Origin: an uncultured Alistipes sp.
GTDB lineage: Bacteria > Bacteroidota > Bacteroidia > Bacteroidales > Rikenellaceae
DNA: 64,000 nt
Assembly (NCBI GenBank): GCA_900541585.1
Contig: UQKD01000001.1
Coordinates: 62,001 to 126,000 of the forward strand
Direction: 5' to 3'
The notes below the pieces were generated by a model. That model made no database searches. It was not told the origin of the DNA and saw only the letters and a list, made by a program, of their open reading frames with translations. Positions 17,365 to 25,976 of the stretch are shown piece by piece (within the stretch, counting starts at the first letter, position 1; the number at the start of each line of letters is the position of its first letter). Both the position numbers and the translations under genes were made by a program.

Positions 17365-17558
17365 GTCCGGAATTTTAGTACCGCTATTCCCGCAACTGTT
17401 ATACCAAACGAAAACGGACCGGCATTGAGGCCGGCCCGCCGTTCGGTTTCTTCCGCAGTATCCTTTGCCAGCACGAAAGGGAACGGTATCATTCGATCAA
17501 GTCCGCTGTGCGACTCGATCAAGAATTGAAAGGACCGCGCCGTTGTCAGAATGCGCAT
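17361..17558 (-). CDS. Possible small protein translated ahead of the MFS gene (65 aa)
   Basis: This ORF ends in TGA overlapping the MFS start codon (ATGA), an arrangement common in coupled genes. The product is not recognised. It has no signal peptide or clear membrane helix, and its central part is charged (LAKDTAEETERR). A palindrome-rich stretch (ACCGGC..GCCGGC near 17425-17445) lies inside. It may instead be non-coding leader or part of a dispersed repeat. Evidence beyond the coupling is lacking. Confidence 0.3.
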   Translation of the reverse strand: MRILTTARSFQFLIESHSGLDRMIPFPFVLAKDTAEETERRAGLNAGPFSFGITVAGIAVLKFRT

Positions 17559-17592
17559 TGTTTTATATTTATATTTAGAGGTGTTCGAAATA

Positions 17593-17621
17593 AAAAGCCC
17601 GCACTTTCGATGCGGGCTTTT
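17593..17621. terminator. Terminator after the broken EEP-family gene
   Basis: The 11-bp stem AAAAGCCCGCA/TGCGGGCTTTT with a seven-base loop lies 16 bases beyond the minus-strand stop codon. A-run and T-run on both sides make it bidirectional. Confidence 0.88.
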
Positions 17622-17636
17622 AGCATATGAAAAATC

Positions 17637-18682
17637 TTAATTTTTCCGAACCGGTTTGAATGTCACCAAAACGCCCTTGTGATCCGAGGGCCATACGCCG
17701 AGCGGTTCGATGAACGTATCTCCGCCCGTCTCGCGGACCCGCTCGCTGCACACGACCGACGACGACGGCCCCACGACCTCGACCCGCTGCGGCTCGAAAG
17801 CTCCGCCCGGCAGGTAATAGATGAAGTCGATGCGGTCCCGTTCGTCGGCCTCGGGGGCCCACGTCAGTTCCCGGACCGCCTTGGCCGGATTGTCGGACGG
17901 ATAGGTGAAGCCCGGATGCGTTGCCGGATCGGGATGAATCACCCGGTATACGTCGCGGAGTCCGGCTCCGTAGAGCATCACGGAGCAGTCCCAGGGAACG
18001 ACGCAACCGTCATGATCCCACATTGCGCGCGTCGCATCGGTCCAGTCCAGGTGCGAAGGCTCGTTGAAATCCCCGGCCAGCAGAATCAGGTCGGCCCGTT
18101 CTCGGGAGACCTCTTCGAGGAACGCCGCAATGGCCTCGTCGCGCGTCGACGCACGGTTCATGCGCAGGACGGCCTGCGGATCGCTGTCCGGGGCCGGCAG
18201 TTTCCGCCACGTCACGCCGTCGTATCCCCGCGGCAGGTAGCAGGCATAATGCGTATAATCCAGATGGGCCGGATAGAGAGGACATCGTACCCGTTGACGT
18301 CGAGGCGCACTTTCATATCGACACCGCCCGGAACGGTTGAAAGTCCCGTCACGGCCTCTTCGATCGGATATTTCGACAGCACGCAGACATCGGTTCCCTG
18401 CACGCCGGTGCAGCGTCCCGAAGCTCCGTACCACGTCTGTCCGCGCTGCTTCAGCGCCTCGACCAGTCGTTCGGAGGTCACGCCGTCGTGGTTGTTGACT
18501 TCGCACAGGGCGACGACATGCGCATCAAGACGGGCGATCTCGTCGGCCAGAGCGTCGAAAGCCCCCGGCACTACCGTGGCGTCGCCCCAGATATTGAGTT
18601 GCAGAACACGCAGTTCTCCGGCGTTCCCGACGCTGCATCCGGCGCAGCAAAGCAACAGAAAGGCAAAAAGATTCCGTAGCAT
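17637..18682 (-). pseudogene. Endonuclease/exonuclease/phosphatase-family lipoprotein, frameshifted
   Basis: Two frames together make one EEP-superfamily protein. The N-terminal half starts at 18682 with a lipoprotein-type signal (LLLCCAGC), then LRVLQLNIWGD (metal-binding Asn) and ALCEVNN (catalytic Glu). The C-terminal half carries LLAGDFNEPSHLDWT, RDRIDFIYY and the catalytic WPSDHKGVLVTF. The frame changes at a CT tract (AGAGAG on the plus strand, 18275-18280). Removing one CT pair joins GYDVL to YPAHLDYTHYACYLPRG and restores a protein of about 347 residues. It may be a true mutation, slippage-based phase variation, or a sequencing or assembly error. Confidence 0.85.
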
Positions 18683-18691
18683 GGAGCGATT

Positions 18692-18790
18692 TTATTTCGT
18701 GATTCCGGGCCAGTCGTCGGTGCTGAAAGGCGATGCCAACAGGCCCGGGGCGTCCGTCAGATCGTCGTCCTGCGGGTGTCGGCCCATCAT
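18692..18790 (-). CDS. Possible 32-aa ORF between FISUMP lipoprotein and EEP gene
   Basis: Its ATG overlaps the TGA of the preceding lipoprotein gene (ATGA) and its TAA lies 9 bases before the EEP start codon, so it would fit an operon. The peptide is acidic in the middle (QDDDLTDAPG) with no membrane helix or known motif. It may be only spacer. The product is not recognised. Confidence 0.3.
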   Translation of the reverse strand: MMGRHPQDDDLTDAPGLLASPFSTDDWPGITK

Positions 18791-20226
18791 TTCACCCTCA
18801 CGCAACGCACCGACATACCGTTGGCACGGGCGTAGGGGACGTTGTTTTCGAGTCCTCCGGTAGTGGTCTTCTTCTCGAACCAGAAGTGGAAGGCCGGGGA
18901 TTTCGTGCCCGACAGCGTCCCTGCGGTCCAATAAAGTCCCTCCCAGGGCTGCGCCTCCTCGGCCACGCTGCGCACGGGCGGAACCGGGTTATAGACGTTC
19001 AGGATCGTGCTGTTGTCGTAGCGGCGGCGTCCTGCGCCGATAAACAGCGACGAGGTTCCCTGCTCCGGATCGGTCAGTCCCCAGCCGTATTTGTCGGCAT
19101 CGGCCGCCGTGGGGGTCCCGACAAGCTCCAGATTCTTGAAAACGTCCGACGGAGCCACCTGCCAGCCGTAGGGGCAGGGGTCATAGGCGCTCTTCTCCGA
19201 TGCGGACCACAAATCGCCGGAATGCGCGCTCCACAGCCAGTCGTTCTCCGAACCGGAGACGCCCGTGATGAAGGTCAGCGGGTGCTGCACGGCGTAAGCC
19301 ACCGTACCCGTCTCGGCGCTCGAAGCGGCCGTCTGCAGGTAGACGCGGCTGCCGGCGCCGTTGTACATGCTGGCCGACGCCCCGTTGCTGGCGTTGTAGG
19401 AGGCCGGGCCGATGAAGGGGTCCTTACGGCCCCACTGGTAATAAAGTCCGTACGAGGCGAGGATGTCCTCCACCGTCGAATTGTCGTCGGCCAGCGCCCC
19501 GAGGTTGCGGGTCATCATCGTATAGCCGTTGAAATCGACCGCACCGCCCTCGGCGTCGGGATCGTAGTCCGCAGCCCATACGTGCCAGCTCCAGATCAGC
19601 GTGCCGCCGGCGTCGTAGGCCCCGATCACGGCGTTGCCCTCCTTGATCCTGTCCCCGTTGTCGCTGTCGGCGGCCACGTAGAACGACGCTTTGCCGCCCT
19701 TCATCTCCAGGTACTGGATCAGATTCGACTGGCTCTGCCAGATGACATCGACCGAAGAGGTCGCCAGCTCGGTCAGATCGCCCTTGTACATGGCGTCGAT
19801 CAGGTAATTGGTCTCCTTCTTGTTGACCAGGTAGCTGTTGGCCGGCTTACCGCTCATATCCTCGGTGTCGACCACGCCCACGAAAAGCGTCGCCGAGGCC
19901 GTCGATCCGCCGTGCACCTTGCCCGTCAGGGTCACCGAACCCGACTTGACCGCGTCGTCGTCGAACGTCACGGGAGAGACGACCGTAATGGTGCGGTTCG
20001 CCTCGTCGATAATGGGATCGTTCCAGCCCGTGGGTTTGCCGGTTATCGAGAAACTCTCGATGTTGGCGGCCGAAAAGCCCACCGTCGCTTCGTCGCCCGC
20101 CTCGAGGAAAACGGCCGGAGAATCGAACGCGATCGTTCCCGATTCCTTGTCCTTGCTGCACGAAGCGAAAAAAACTACGGCCGCAACCGCGCAAACCAAC
20201 CCTGCAAATCTTTTCATATAGTTCAT
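18787..20226 (-). CDS. FISUMP-domain lipoprotein
   Basis: This gene encodes 479 residues. The signal ends in FFASC, giving a lipoprotein; start Met may be 20226 or 20217 (MKRFAGLV). Residues about 30-110 form a bacterial Ig/BACON-like beta domain. From residue 145 comes a large FISUMP-type region (YTMMTRNLGAL, YGLYYQWGRKDPFIG, DPCPYGWQVAPSDVF, terminal GMSVRCVRVK). Such proteins are abundant surface lipoproteins in Alistipes-like genomes without known function. It has a consensus promoter and may be co-transcribed with the broken EEP gene downstream. Confidence 0.87.
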   Translation of the reverse strand: MNYMKRFAGLVCAVAAVVFFASCSKDKESGTIAFDSPAVFLEAGDEATVGFSAANIESFSITGKPTGWNDPIIDEANRTITVVSPVTFDDDAVKSGSVTLTGKVHGGSTASATLFVGVVDTEDMSGKPANSYLVNKKETNYLIDAMYKGDLTELATSSVDVIWQSQSNLIQYLEMKGGKASFYVAADSDNGDRIKEGNAVIGAYDAGGTLIWSWHVWAADYDPDAEGGAVDFNGYTMMTRNLGALADDNSTVEDILASYGLYYQWGRKDPFIGPASYNASNGASASMYNGAGSRVYLQTAASSAETGTVAYAVQHPLTFITGVSGSENDWLWSAHSGDLWSASEKSAYDPCPYGWQVAPSDVFKNLELVGTPTAADADKYGWGLTDPEQGTSSLFIGAGRRRYDNSTILNVYNPVPPVRSVAEEAQPWEGLYWTAGTLSGTKSPAFHFWFEKKTTTGGLENNVPYARANGMSVRCVRVK

Positions 20227-20256
20227 TTTATTCTATTTCTGTTTCAAAATCAACGG

Positions 20257-20287
20257 CAAAGATAATAAAAAGTCGGACGGGTGCAAA
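20257..20287 (-). promoter_or_regulatory. Consensus promoter of the FISUMP lipoprotein gene
   Basis: On the minus strand TTTG (20287-20284) is followed after exactly 19 bases by TATCTTTG (20264-20257), 31 bases before the start codon. Confidence 0.8.
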
Positions 20288-20382
20288 ACCGAATTGCGCA
20301 CGGTTCGACAAAACTTCCCCTCCGGAAAGTGCCGTAACGGCACCAAAGATACCAAAAAGCGGAATAATTTACACATGCCCGT

Positions 20383-20412
20383 CCCAAATAATTGCATTTG
20401 GGAACAATTATT
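20383..20412 (+). promoter_or_regulatory. Nested inverted repeats upstream of the double-CDGSH gene
   Basis: CCCAAAT-N6-ATTTGGG (20383-20402) overlaps AATAATTG-N10-CAATTATT (20387-20412). Both are perfect, and they share bases so that only one could form a hairpin at a time. They lie 38 bases before the start codon and look like a binding site for a dimeric regulator. The regulator is unknown. Confidence 0.5.
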
Positions 20413-20449
20413 GCCGCCTATTCCCTAACGAATCAGAAACGCATATAGT

Positions 20450-21217
20450 ATGTCGAAATTGAAAATCGAAACGGGAAGTTCTCCCGCCGAGGAGCGCTTC
20501 AGCATCACCGTGACCGAAAAAGGCCCCTTCCTGGTCTACGGACGCCCGCCGCTGGCCGAGCAGTTCATCATGCCCAACGAGCGGAACGAAAGCTGGTATT
20601 TCCAGGAAGGACGGCACTTCTCGACCGAGGCGGAACCTACGGCGCTCTGCCGCTGCGGAGCCTCGAAACGCAAGCCCTACTGCGACGGAAGCCACGAAAC
20701 GGCTGCCTGGGACCCGACGCTCACCGCACCCGACGAGTCGCTGCTCGACAAGGCCGAGACCGTCGAGGGCGGGACCCTCACGATGACCGACAATCCGAAA
20801 TACTGCGTCTTCGCACGCTTCTGCCACCCCGGGGGCGACGCGTGGACGCTCACCGAACAGTCGGAGGACCCCGAGGCACGGCGGCTGGCCATCCGCGAAG
20901 CGTCGATGTGCCCCAGCGGACGTCTGACGGCATGGGACCGGGAGACGGCCAAACCCTACGAATTCAGGTTCCGACCGAGCCTCGGGCTGATCGAGGACGT
21001 CACCATCGGCAGCAGCGGCGGCCTGTGGATCCGCGGAGGCATTCCCCTGCGGCGCGAGAACGGGCACACCTACGAAATCCGCAACCGCGTGGTCGCATGC
21101 CGCTGCGGCCAGTCGGCCAACAAGCCCTATTGCGACGGCACGCACGCGGCGATCAAGTGGCGCGACAACCTCGAAGGCGAACCGGTCGGCGAGACGCTGC
21201 CCGAAGAGGTCTACTGA
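20450..21217 (+). CDS. Double CDGSH-type iron-sulfur protein
   Basis: This 255-residue soluble protein has two CDGSH (mitoNEET-like) motifs. CRCGASKRKPYCDGSH lies near residue 66 and CRCGQSANKPYCDGTH near residue 219. Each supplies three Cys and one His for a 2Fe-2S cluster. Between them lies a further Cys-bearing region (YCVFARFCHPGGD and ASMCPSGRL) that resembles the divergent 4Fe-4S mono-cluster domain often joined to CDGSH in bacteria. No signal peptide is seen, so it is cytoplasmic. Redox or Fe-S transfer roles are suggested for the family; none is proven for this type. The gene stands alone with its own upstream palindromes. Confidence 0.93.
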   Translation: MSKLKIETGSSPAEERFSITVTEKGPFLVYGRPPLAEQFIMPNERNESWYFQEGRHFSTEAEPTALCRCGASKRKPYCDGSHETAAWDPTLTAPDESLLDKAETVEGGTLTMTDNPKYCVFARFCHPGGDAWTLTEQSEDPEARRLAIREASMCPSGRLTAWDRETAKPYEFRFRPSLGLIEDVTIGSSGGLWIRGGIPLRRENGHTYEIRNRVVACRCGQSANKPYCDGTHAAIKWRDNLEGEPVGETLPEEVY

Positions 21218-21234
21218 CCCTGCACCGGCCAAAG

Positions 21235-21263
21235 AAAACGGAGCCTCGATGAGGCTCCGTTTT
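21235..21263. terminator. Bidirectional terminator between CDGSH and esterase genes
   Basis: The perfect 13-bp stem AAAACGGAGCCTC/GAGGCTCCGTTTT with loop GAT serves two convergent genes. Confidence 0.93.
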
Positions 21264-21264
21264 C

Positions 21265-22815
21265 CTATTCCATCGCGCCGCTGCGGGCCACGGTCCCGAT
21301 CCAGCAGTCGGCCATCCGGCGCTGGCCGGCAGGCGTGGGGTGGATGCCGTCCCACACCCAGTAGGTAGCATCGCCGTTCGGCAGCCGGGACTCCAGTCCG
21401 GCGATGAGCCGGTGGAACGGAACGAGCGTCGCGCCGTAGTCGGCGGCGATCCGCTCCACGGCCTCACAGCACCGCGCCAGCATCCGCTGCCGCAGGGGGT
21501 AATAGGCGCCCAGCGCCCCTTCGACGATCTTTCCGCAGGGTGCGGCGAAGGGTGTGCAGAGCACGATTTCCAGCGCCGGATTCGCCTCCCGGGCCTTGTC
21601 GAGCAGGCCGCGGTAGGTCTTCTCCCAGGCGGCGAAGTCGAAATCGGGGACAGCCTGCGGATCGTCGGCGCGCAGCAGCTTCCGGAGGTGGCGTTCCACG
21701 TCGTTCGTCCCGATGAACACCGACAGCACGTCGGGCCGCAGGTCGAGGACATCCTCCTGCCAGCGGGCCGCAAGGTCACTCAACGCATGACCGCCCACGC
21801 CGCGGTTGAAGAAACGGTAGTCGCGGTCGGGGAAACTGCTCTGGTAATAGGTGGCGCACAGGTACATGTACCCGCTGCCGTAGAGGTGGTTGCGGTCCCA
21901 GAGGTTACGCTCCGACGAGGGCTTCCCGTCGGCCTTGCCCCAGTTGCCGTCGGTGATCGAATCGCCCATGAAAACCACGCGCAGCCCTTTGGCCGGGGCT
22001 GCGGCCTGCGGCGCATTCCGGGCGAACCAGCGCTGGAAGAAAAGCATCTGGTAGGGGAGCGACACGGACCAGTAGGCCGCGTTGTGCGCACCGGGACGCA
22101 CCAGAAAATCGTGCCCCACGCCCTGCCGCATCAGCTGTTCGTGGAGATTCAGGTTCACCCGGTAGAAGAAATCCTGATAACCGCAGTCGAAAATGAGCGC
22201 CAGCTCGCCGTCCCGGAGCGAAGCGGCCTGGCGGATCACCGTATGCGCGTCCCAGCGTTCCGGATTGTCTTTCAGCTCGCCCAGCTGTCTCTTCATCTCC
22301 CACGAGTCGGGGAAAGGACGGATGTCCACGCCTCCCGAGGTCGACCCCGCGGCCCCGAAGCGGTCTTTGTGGCGCAGCGCCACCCACAGGGCGCCGTGAC
22401 CGCCCATGCTCAATCCCGTGACGGCGCGTCCCTCGCGCGAAGGAATCGTCAGGTAGCGGGCATCGATCCAGTCGGGCAGTTCCTGCGCCACGAAGGTCTC
22501 GAACTGCGACGCCGGATCGAGGGGACTGTCCCAATACCAACTGTTGGCACCGTCGGGGCAGACGACGATCATCCCGCAGGCATCGGCCAGCGGGCGCAGG
22601 TCGGTGATGTTCTGCCACGTCGTGTACGAACCGCCGAAACCATGCAGCAGGTAGAGCACGGGCATGCGCCGCCCGACGCCCCCGTCGGGAACCACGACCA
22701 GCGCCGGGATGTCGCGCCGCATCTTCGCACTGAAGACCGCCACCGTGTCGATCCGTGCGGCGGAGACTTCCACTGCGGCAAAAACGAAAAGCAGAATAAA
22801 AAGGTACTTTCTCAT
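21265..22815 (-). CDS. Secreted two-domain hydrolase: putative esterase fused to SGNH/GDSL hydrolase
   Basis: This gene encodes 516 residues with an N-terminal signal peptide (MRKYLFILLFVFAAVEVSA). Residues about 20-280 form an alpha/beta-hydrolase esterase of the EstD/XynC type with oxyanion segment LLHGFGGSY and nucleophile GLSMGG. Residues about 290-510 form an SGNH hydrolase with block I GDSITDGN, block II GVGGH, block III IGTND and block V DGIHPT. Both active sites look complete. Such pairs often remove acetyl or feruloyl groups from plant or host glycans; the substrate here is unknown and no polysaccharide locus is adjacent. Translation of both halves is in one frame. Confidence 0.92.
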   Translation of the reverse strand: MRKYLFILLFVFAAVEVSAARIDTVAVFSAKMRRDIPALVVVPDGGVGRRMPVLYLLHGFGGSYTTWQNITDLRPLADACGMIVVCPDGANSWYWDSPLDPASQFETFVAQELPDWIDARYLTIPSREGRAVTGLSMGGHGALWVALRHKDRFGAAGSTSGGVDIRPFPDSWEMKRQLGELKDNPERWDAHTVIRQAASLRDGELALIFDCGYQDFFYRVNLNLHEQLMRQGVGHDFLVRPGAHNAAYWSVSLPYQMLFFQRWFARNAPQAAAPAKGLRVVFMGDSITDGNWGKADGKPSSERNLWDRNHLYGSGYMYLCATYYQSSFPDRDYRFFNRGVGGHALSDLAARWQEDVLDLRPDVLSVFIGTNDVERHLRKLLRADDPQAVPDFDFAAWEKTYRGLLDKAREANPALEIVLCTPFAAPCGKIVEGALGAYYPLRQRMLARCCEAVERIAADYGATLVPFHRLIAGLESRLPNGDATYWVWDGIHPTPAGQRRMADCWIGTVARSGAME

Positions 22816-22834
22816 AGCTTTCGGAATCTTTTAC

Positions 22835-22861
22835 AAAAAAGGGCACGCACGAAGCGCACCC
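22835..22861 (-). terminator. Terminator after floA
   Basis: In the minus-strand RNA an eight-pair stem (including two G-U pairs) around loop UUCGU is followed by six U's. It separates floA from the esterase gene. Confidence 0.65.
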
Positions 22862-22883
22862 CCTGATAACAAACCCCGCAGGG

Positions 22884-23855
22884 TTATTTTTTCTCCGGCT
22901 TGGCAATGGTCTCGCGCATCTGCGTATCGGCCATGATGTTCTTCATCTTGTAGTAGTCCATGATGCCCAGATTGCCGTTGCGGAATGCCTCGGCCATGGC
23001 CAGCGGCACTTCGGCCTCGGCGAGGATCACCTTGGCGCGGGCGTCCTGCGCCTTGGCCTTGTTCTCCTGTTCGAGCGCCACGGCCATCGCACGCCGCTCC
23101 TCGGCTTTCGCCTGGGCGATGTTCTTGTCGGCCTGCGCCTGATCCATTTGCAGCTGGGCGCCGATGTTCTTACCCACGTCGATGTCGGCGATGTCGATCG
23201 AGAGGATTTCGAAAGCCGTTCCGGCGTCGAGACCCTTTTCGAGCACTACGCGCGAAATGGAATCGGGATTTTCGAGCACGATCTTATGCGACGCGGCCGA
23301 ACCGATCGACGAGACGATACCCTCGCCGACACGTGCCAGCACGGTCTCCTCGCCGGCACCGCCGACCAGCTGCTTGATGTTGGCGCGCACCGTGACGCGG
23401 GCCTTTGCGATCAGCTGGATGCCGTCCTTGGCCACGGCGGCCACGGGAGGCGTGTTGATCACCTTGGGGTTCACCGACATCTGCACGGCCTCGAACACGT
23501 CGCGGCCCGCCAGGTCGATGGCCGTCGCCATCTTGAAATCCAGCATGATGTTGGCCTTCTGGGCCGAAACCAGCGCGTGCACCACGTTCGTGACGTTGCC
23601 GCCCGCAAGGTAGTGGGCCTCCAGCTCGTTGGGATTGAGGGTCAGTCCGGCTTTCGTGCTCTCGATCATTGACGAAACGATGGTCGAGGGCGGGACCTTG
23701 CGCCAGCGCATCAGCACCAGTTGCAGCAGGCTGATACGCACGCCCGACACCAAGGCCGAGAACCACAGTCCCACCGGAATAAAATAGAAGAGGAGCCAGA
23801 TCGCAAAAAGGCTCACGAAGACGATCAATACGATCATTCCACCCTGAAAATCCAT
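22884..23855 (-). CDS. floA: Flotillin-like protein FloA
   Basis: This 323-residue membrane scaffold organises lipid microdomains. An N-terminal hydrophobic hairpin ([21 protein letters not shown]) anchors it to the inner membrane. The SPFH-like core follows ([21 protein letters not shown]). A long Ala/Glu/Lys-rich coiled coil (about residues 220-290) ends with the conserved [12 protein letters not shown] segment. Length and sequence match the bacterial FloA family closely. The upstream gene for an NfeD-type partner ends 8 bases before this start, the usual pairing. Confidence 0.96.
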   Translation of the reverse strand: MDFQGGMIVLIVFVSLFAIWLLFYFIPVGLWFSALVSGVRISLLQLVLMRWRKVPPSTIVSSMIESTKAGLTLNPNELEAHYLAGGNVTNVVHALVSAQKANIMLDFKMATAIDLAGRDVFEAVQMSVNPKVINTPPVAAVAKDGIQLIAKARVTVRANIKQLVGGAGEETVLARVGEGIVSSIGSAASHKIVLENPDSISRVVLEKGLDAGTAFEILSIDIADIDVGKNIGAQLQMDQAQADKNIAQAKAEERRAMAVALEQENKAKAQDARAKVILAEAEVPLAMAEAFRNGNLGIMDYYKMKNIMADTQMRETIAKPEKK

Positions 23856-23863
23856 AATTTAGC

Positions 23864-24334
23864 TTATTTGATTGTTTTTACGATAACGCTGAAATTCTCG
23901 AATCCTACGACCTCGACATCGCGCTGCGGGTCGACATAGGCCCCCTGCGACTTGGCTTCGTAGGTGCGGCCTCCGATCTCGACCTTGCCCATCGGGGAGA
24001 GACGCGAGAGGGTCACGCCCCGGTCGCCGACCTGCAACTCCTCGGCCGGGGTGACGGGCATCGACGACGAGCGGATCTCCTGCTTGAGCGAGAATCGCTG
24101 CCAGGTCTTGGCCCGCAGGGACACGACGGTGGCGATCAGCGACAGAATGAGGATGACGACGATGACGACAGAACCCGTTACGGGGCCGAAATCACGGAAG
24201 GCGAGGTAAACCGAACTGCCGTAGCAGACCAGCGCCAGCACGGCCCCGATCGACACCCCGGGCAGCAGGACCAATTCGGCCACCAGGAACAGCAGGCCGA
24301 AAAAAACGAGCAGTACAATATAGAACATCTCCAT
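23864..24334 (-). CDS. NfeD-like membrane protein
   Basis: This 156-residue protein has three hydrophobic helices in the first 75 residues (IVLLVFFGLLFLVAELVLLP, AVLALVCYGSSVYLAF, VVIVVILILSLIATVVSL). A C-terminal OB-fold of about 60 residues follows with the family pattern VGDRGVTLSRLSPMGKVEI and GGRTYEAKSQG. The start was set at 24334 (MEMFYIV); a longer frame upstream is unrelated. NfeD proteins partner flotillins or stomatins, and here it precedes floA in one operon. It is the short form without a protease domain. Confidence 0.92.
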   Translation of the reverse strand: MEMFYIVLLVFFGLLFLVAELVLLPGVSIGAVLALVCYGSSVYLAFRDFGPVTGSVVIVVILILSLIATVVSLRAKTWQRFSLKQEIRSSSMPVTPAEELQVGDRGVTLSRLSPMGKVEIGGRTYEAKSQGAYVDPQRDVEVVGFENFSVIVKTIK

Positions 24335-24366
24335 AGGGCTTGTAGAATATTGCAATAAAGATAGGT

Positions 24367-24414
24367 AAAAAAATTCAGAACCCGGACGAATTCTGCGATA
24401 AATTTCATCCGGGT
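24367..24414 (-). terminator. Terminator after the SPOR-domain gene
   Basis: Minus-strand hairpin ACCCGGATGAAATT/AATTCGTCCGGGT with an eight-base loop is followed within a few bases by seven T's. It separates the trkH operon from nfeD-floA. Confidence 0.7.
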
Positions 24415-24420
24415 CCCGAT

Positions 24421-25968
24421 TTATTCTGCGATTTCGGCGACTTTCACCTCCAGCGCGGCATCCGTCTGCCGTATCGACTCGGCCAGACGATCGGCGACGG
24501 CCTTGTCGTCGAAAGCCCCCACGACGAAGAGCTGGCTGCCCACGCGCGAAAGTTCGTAACCTTCGCCCGTCGCGGCGATCACCCCCTTCACTTCGTCCGA
24601 CAAGGCGTCGGTCCCGGTGATCTCGACACGGTAGGTGACTTTCGCCGCCTCGGGGTCGAGCGAGAGGTTGCGGGCCGTGCCGTCGGTCCACACCACGATT
24701 TCGGGCCGCACGAACCCGCGCTTTTTCAACAGCGCCTGCGCCGCCTCGGCCTCGGCCAGCGTGGCGAAGCCGCCCGCATAGTAGCACCACTTGCCCTCGT
24801 CGTTGATCAGGTAGAAAAGCGGATAGGCGCCCCGGAAAGTAGCGGCGGCGCGCTTGGTGTTGAACGTTCCGAGCAGGATGCGGTAGATCGTGCCGTTGGC
24901 GTAGACCCGGCACTCGGGAATGGGGTTCTGGTAGGTGTACACCGGCTTCGACGAGAAGGCCACGCTGTCGTAGTCGAGGAAATAACGCTCGGCGACCTCG
25001 ATCCTCGGCAGGCGGTAGTCGATGGATTCGAGCTGCGCCGCAACGCCGCGCAGCGAATCGCGTGCGGCGTCCAGCGCCAACACCCCGGCCACGGCGGCCT
25101 CGTAGTCGACGACGACCCGCTTGCGCAGGAAATAGTCCGCCACGGCGTCCGAAGCCGTCTCGCCCTGCAACGCCGACAGCTGGCGCGAAGCCTCCGAAAG
25201 CGCCTCCTCCTCACGGGCGAGCACCTTCTCCTCGCCCATCTTGTCGAGCAGGTAACCGTAGGCGTAGCTCTTGTTGTCGAAAATGGAATTCCACGTCGCG
25301 GCGAGCGAGTCGGCCAGCGCACGGTTCACGCCCTGCAAGGCGTTGTAACGCTCGAAAATCGCCATCGCCTCGGCCTCGGTCTGCACGGCGGCGTAGGTTT
25401 CGGCCAGCTCGGTCAGCGTGCCGTGGTTGGCGAAATAGCGGTTGACATAGTCCACGGCCCGCATCTCCTGCCGCTGCGCCTTGCGCAGGGCCGCATAGTC
25501 CTCCGCCGGGAGGTGTTCTCGGAAATAGAGGTTGTCCACCAGGTTGCGGACCTTCAGCGAGTCGGGAACCGCCTCGGCAGGGCTTTTTTCAGCGGGTTCC
25601 GCAGGCTGCGGCGCCGCGCCGTTCAGACTGGCCAGCACCCACTCCTGCTCGATGGTGTTGATGCGGTCGATCAGGCGGCCCTTGGCATTGCGGATTTCGA
25701 AAATTTTGCTTTCGAGCAGCAGAATCTCCTGCGAATACTGCTGCCGCTTGCCCGGGTCCTCGCGCAGCTGCCGGCGCATACGCTCCACGGCATTGACGAT
25801 CGAATCCTCGCGTATCTGCAGCTGCGCATCCTCGCGGAGCAGCGACATGTATTCGGCATTTCCTTCCAGCCCCGCGATGCGGGCCTCGACCTCGGGCTGC
25901 TGCGCCCGCACTCCGCCGGCGGTCAGGAAAACCGCACCCAGCGCGTATATGAGAATCCTGCGAAACAT
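24421..25968 (-). CDS. Secreted coiled-coil protein with C-terminal SPOR-like repeats
   Basis: The product is 515 residues from MFRRIL, chosen because it gives a clean signal peptide (ILIYALGAVFLTAGGVRAQ). An in-frame Met 21 bases upstream overlaps trkH. The mature protein is helical and charged for about 340 residues (LLLESKIFEIRNAKGRLIDR), suggesting a coiled coil. The last 160 residues contain two SPOR-like units (YRILLGTFNTKRAAATFRGA with WCYYAGGFATLAEAEAAQAL; a second ends in LFVVGAFDDKAVADRLAESI). SPOR domains bind denuded peptidoglycan, so an envelope or division-site role is likely. It follows trkH by 8 bases. Confidence 0.75.
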   Translation of the reverse strand: MFRRILIYALGAVFLTAGGVRAQQPEVEARIAGLEGNAEYMSLLREDAQLQIREDSIVNAVERMRRQLREDPGKRQQYSQEILLLESKIFEIRNAKGRLIDRINTIEQEWVLASLNGAAPQPAEPAEKSPAEAVPDSLKVRNLVDNLYFREHLPAEDYAALRKAQRQEMRAVDYVNRYFANHGTLTELAETYAAVQTEAEAMAIFERYNALQGVNRALADSLAATWNSIFDNKSYAYGYLLDKMGEEKVLAREEEALSEASRQLSALQGETASDAVADYFLRKRVVVDYEAAVAGVLALDAARDSLRGVAAQLESIDYRLPRIEVAERYFLDYDSVAFSSKPVYTYQNPIPECRVYANGTIYRILLGTFNTKRAAATFRGAYPLFYLINDEGKWCYYAGGFATLAEAEAAQALLKKRGFVRPEIVVWTDGTARNLSLDPEAAKVTYRVEITGTDALSDEVKGVIAATGEGYELSRVGSQLFVVGAFDDKAVADRLAESIRQTDAALEVKVAEIAE

Positions 25969-25976
25969 AGTTTGGG

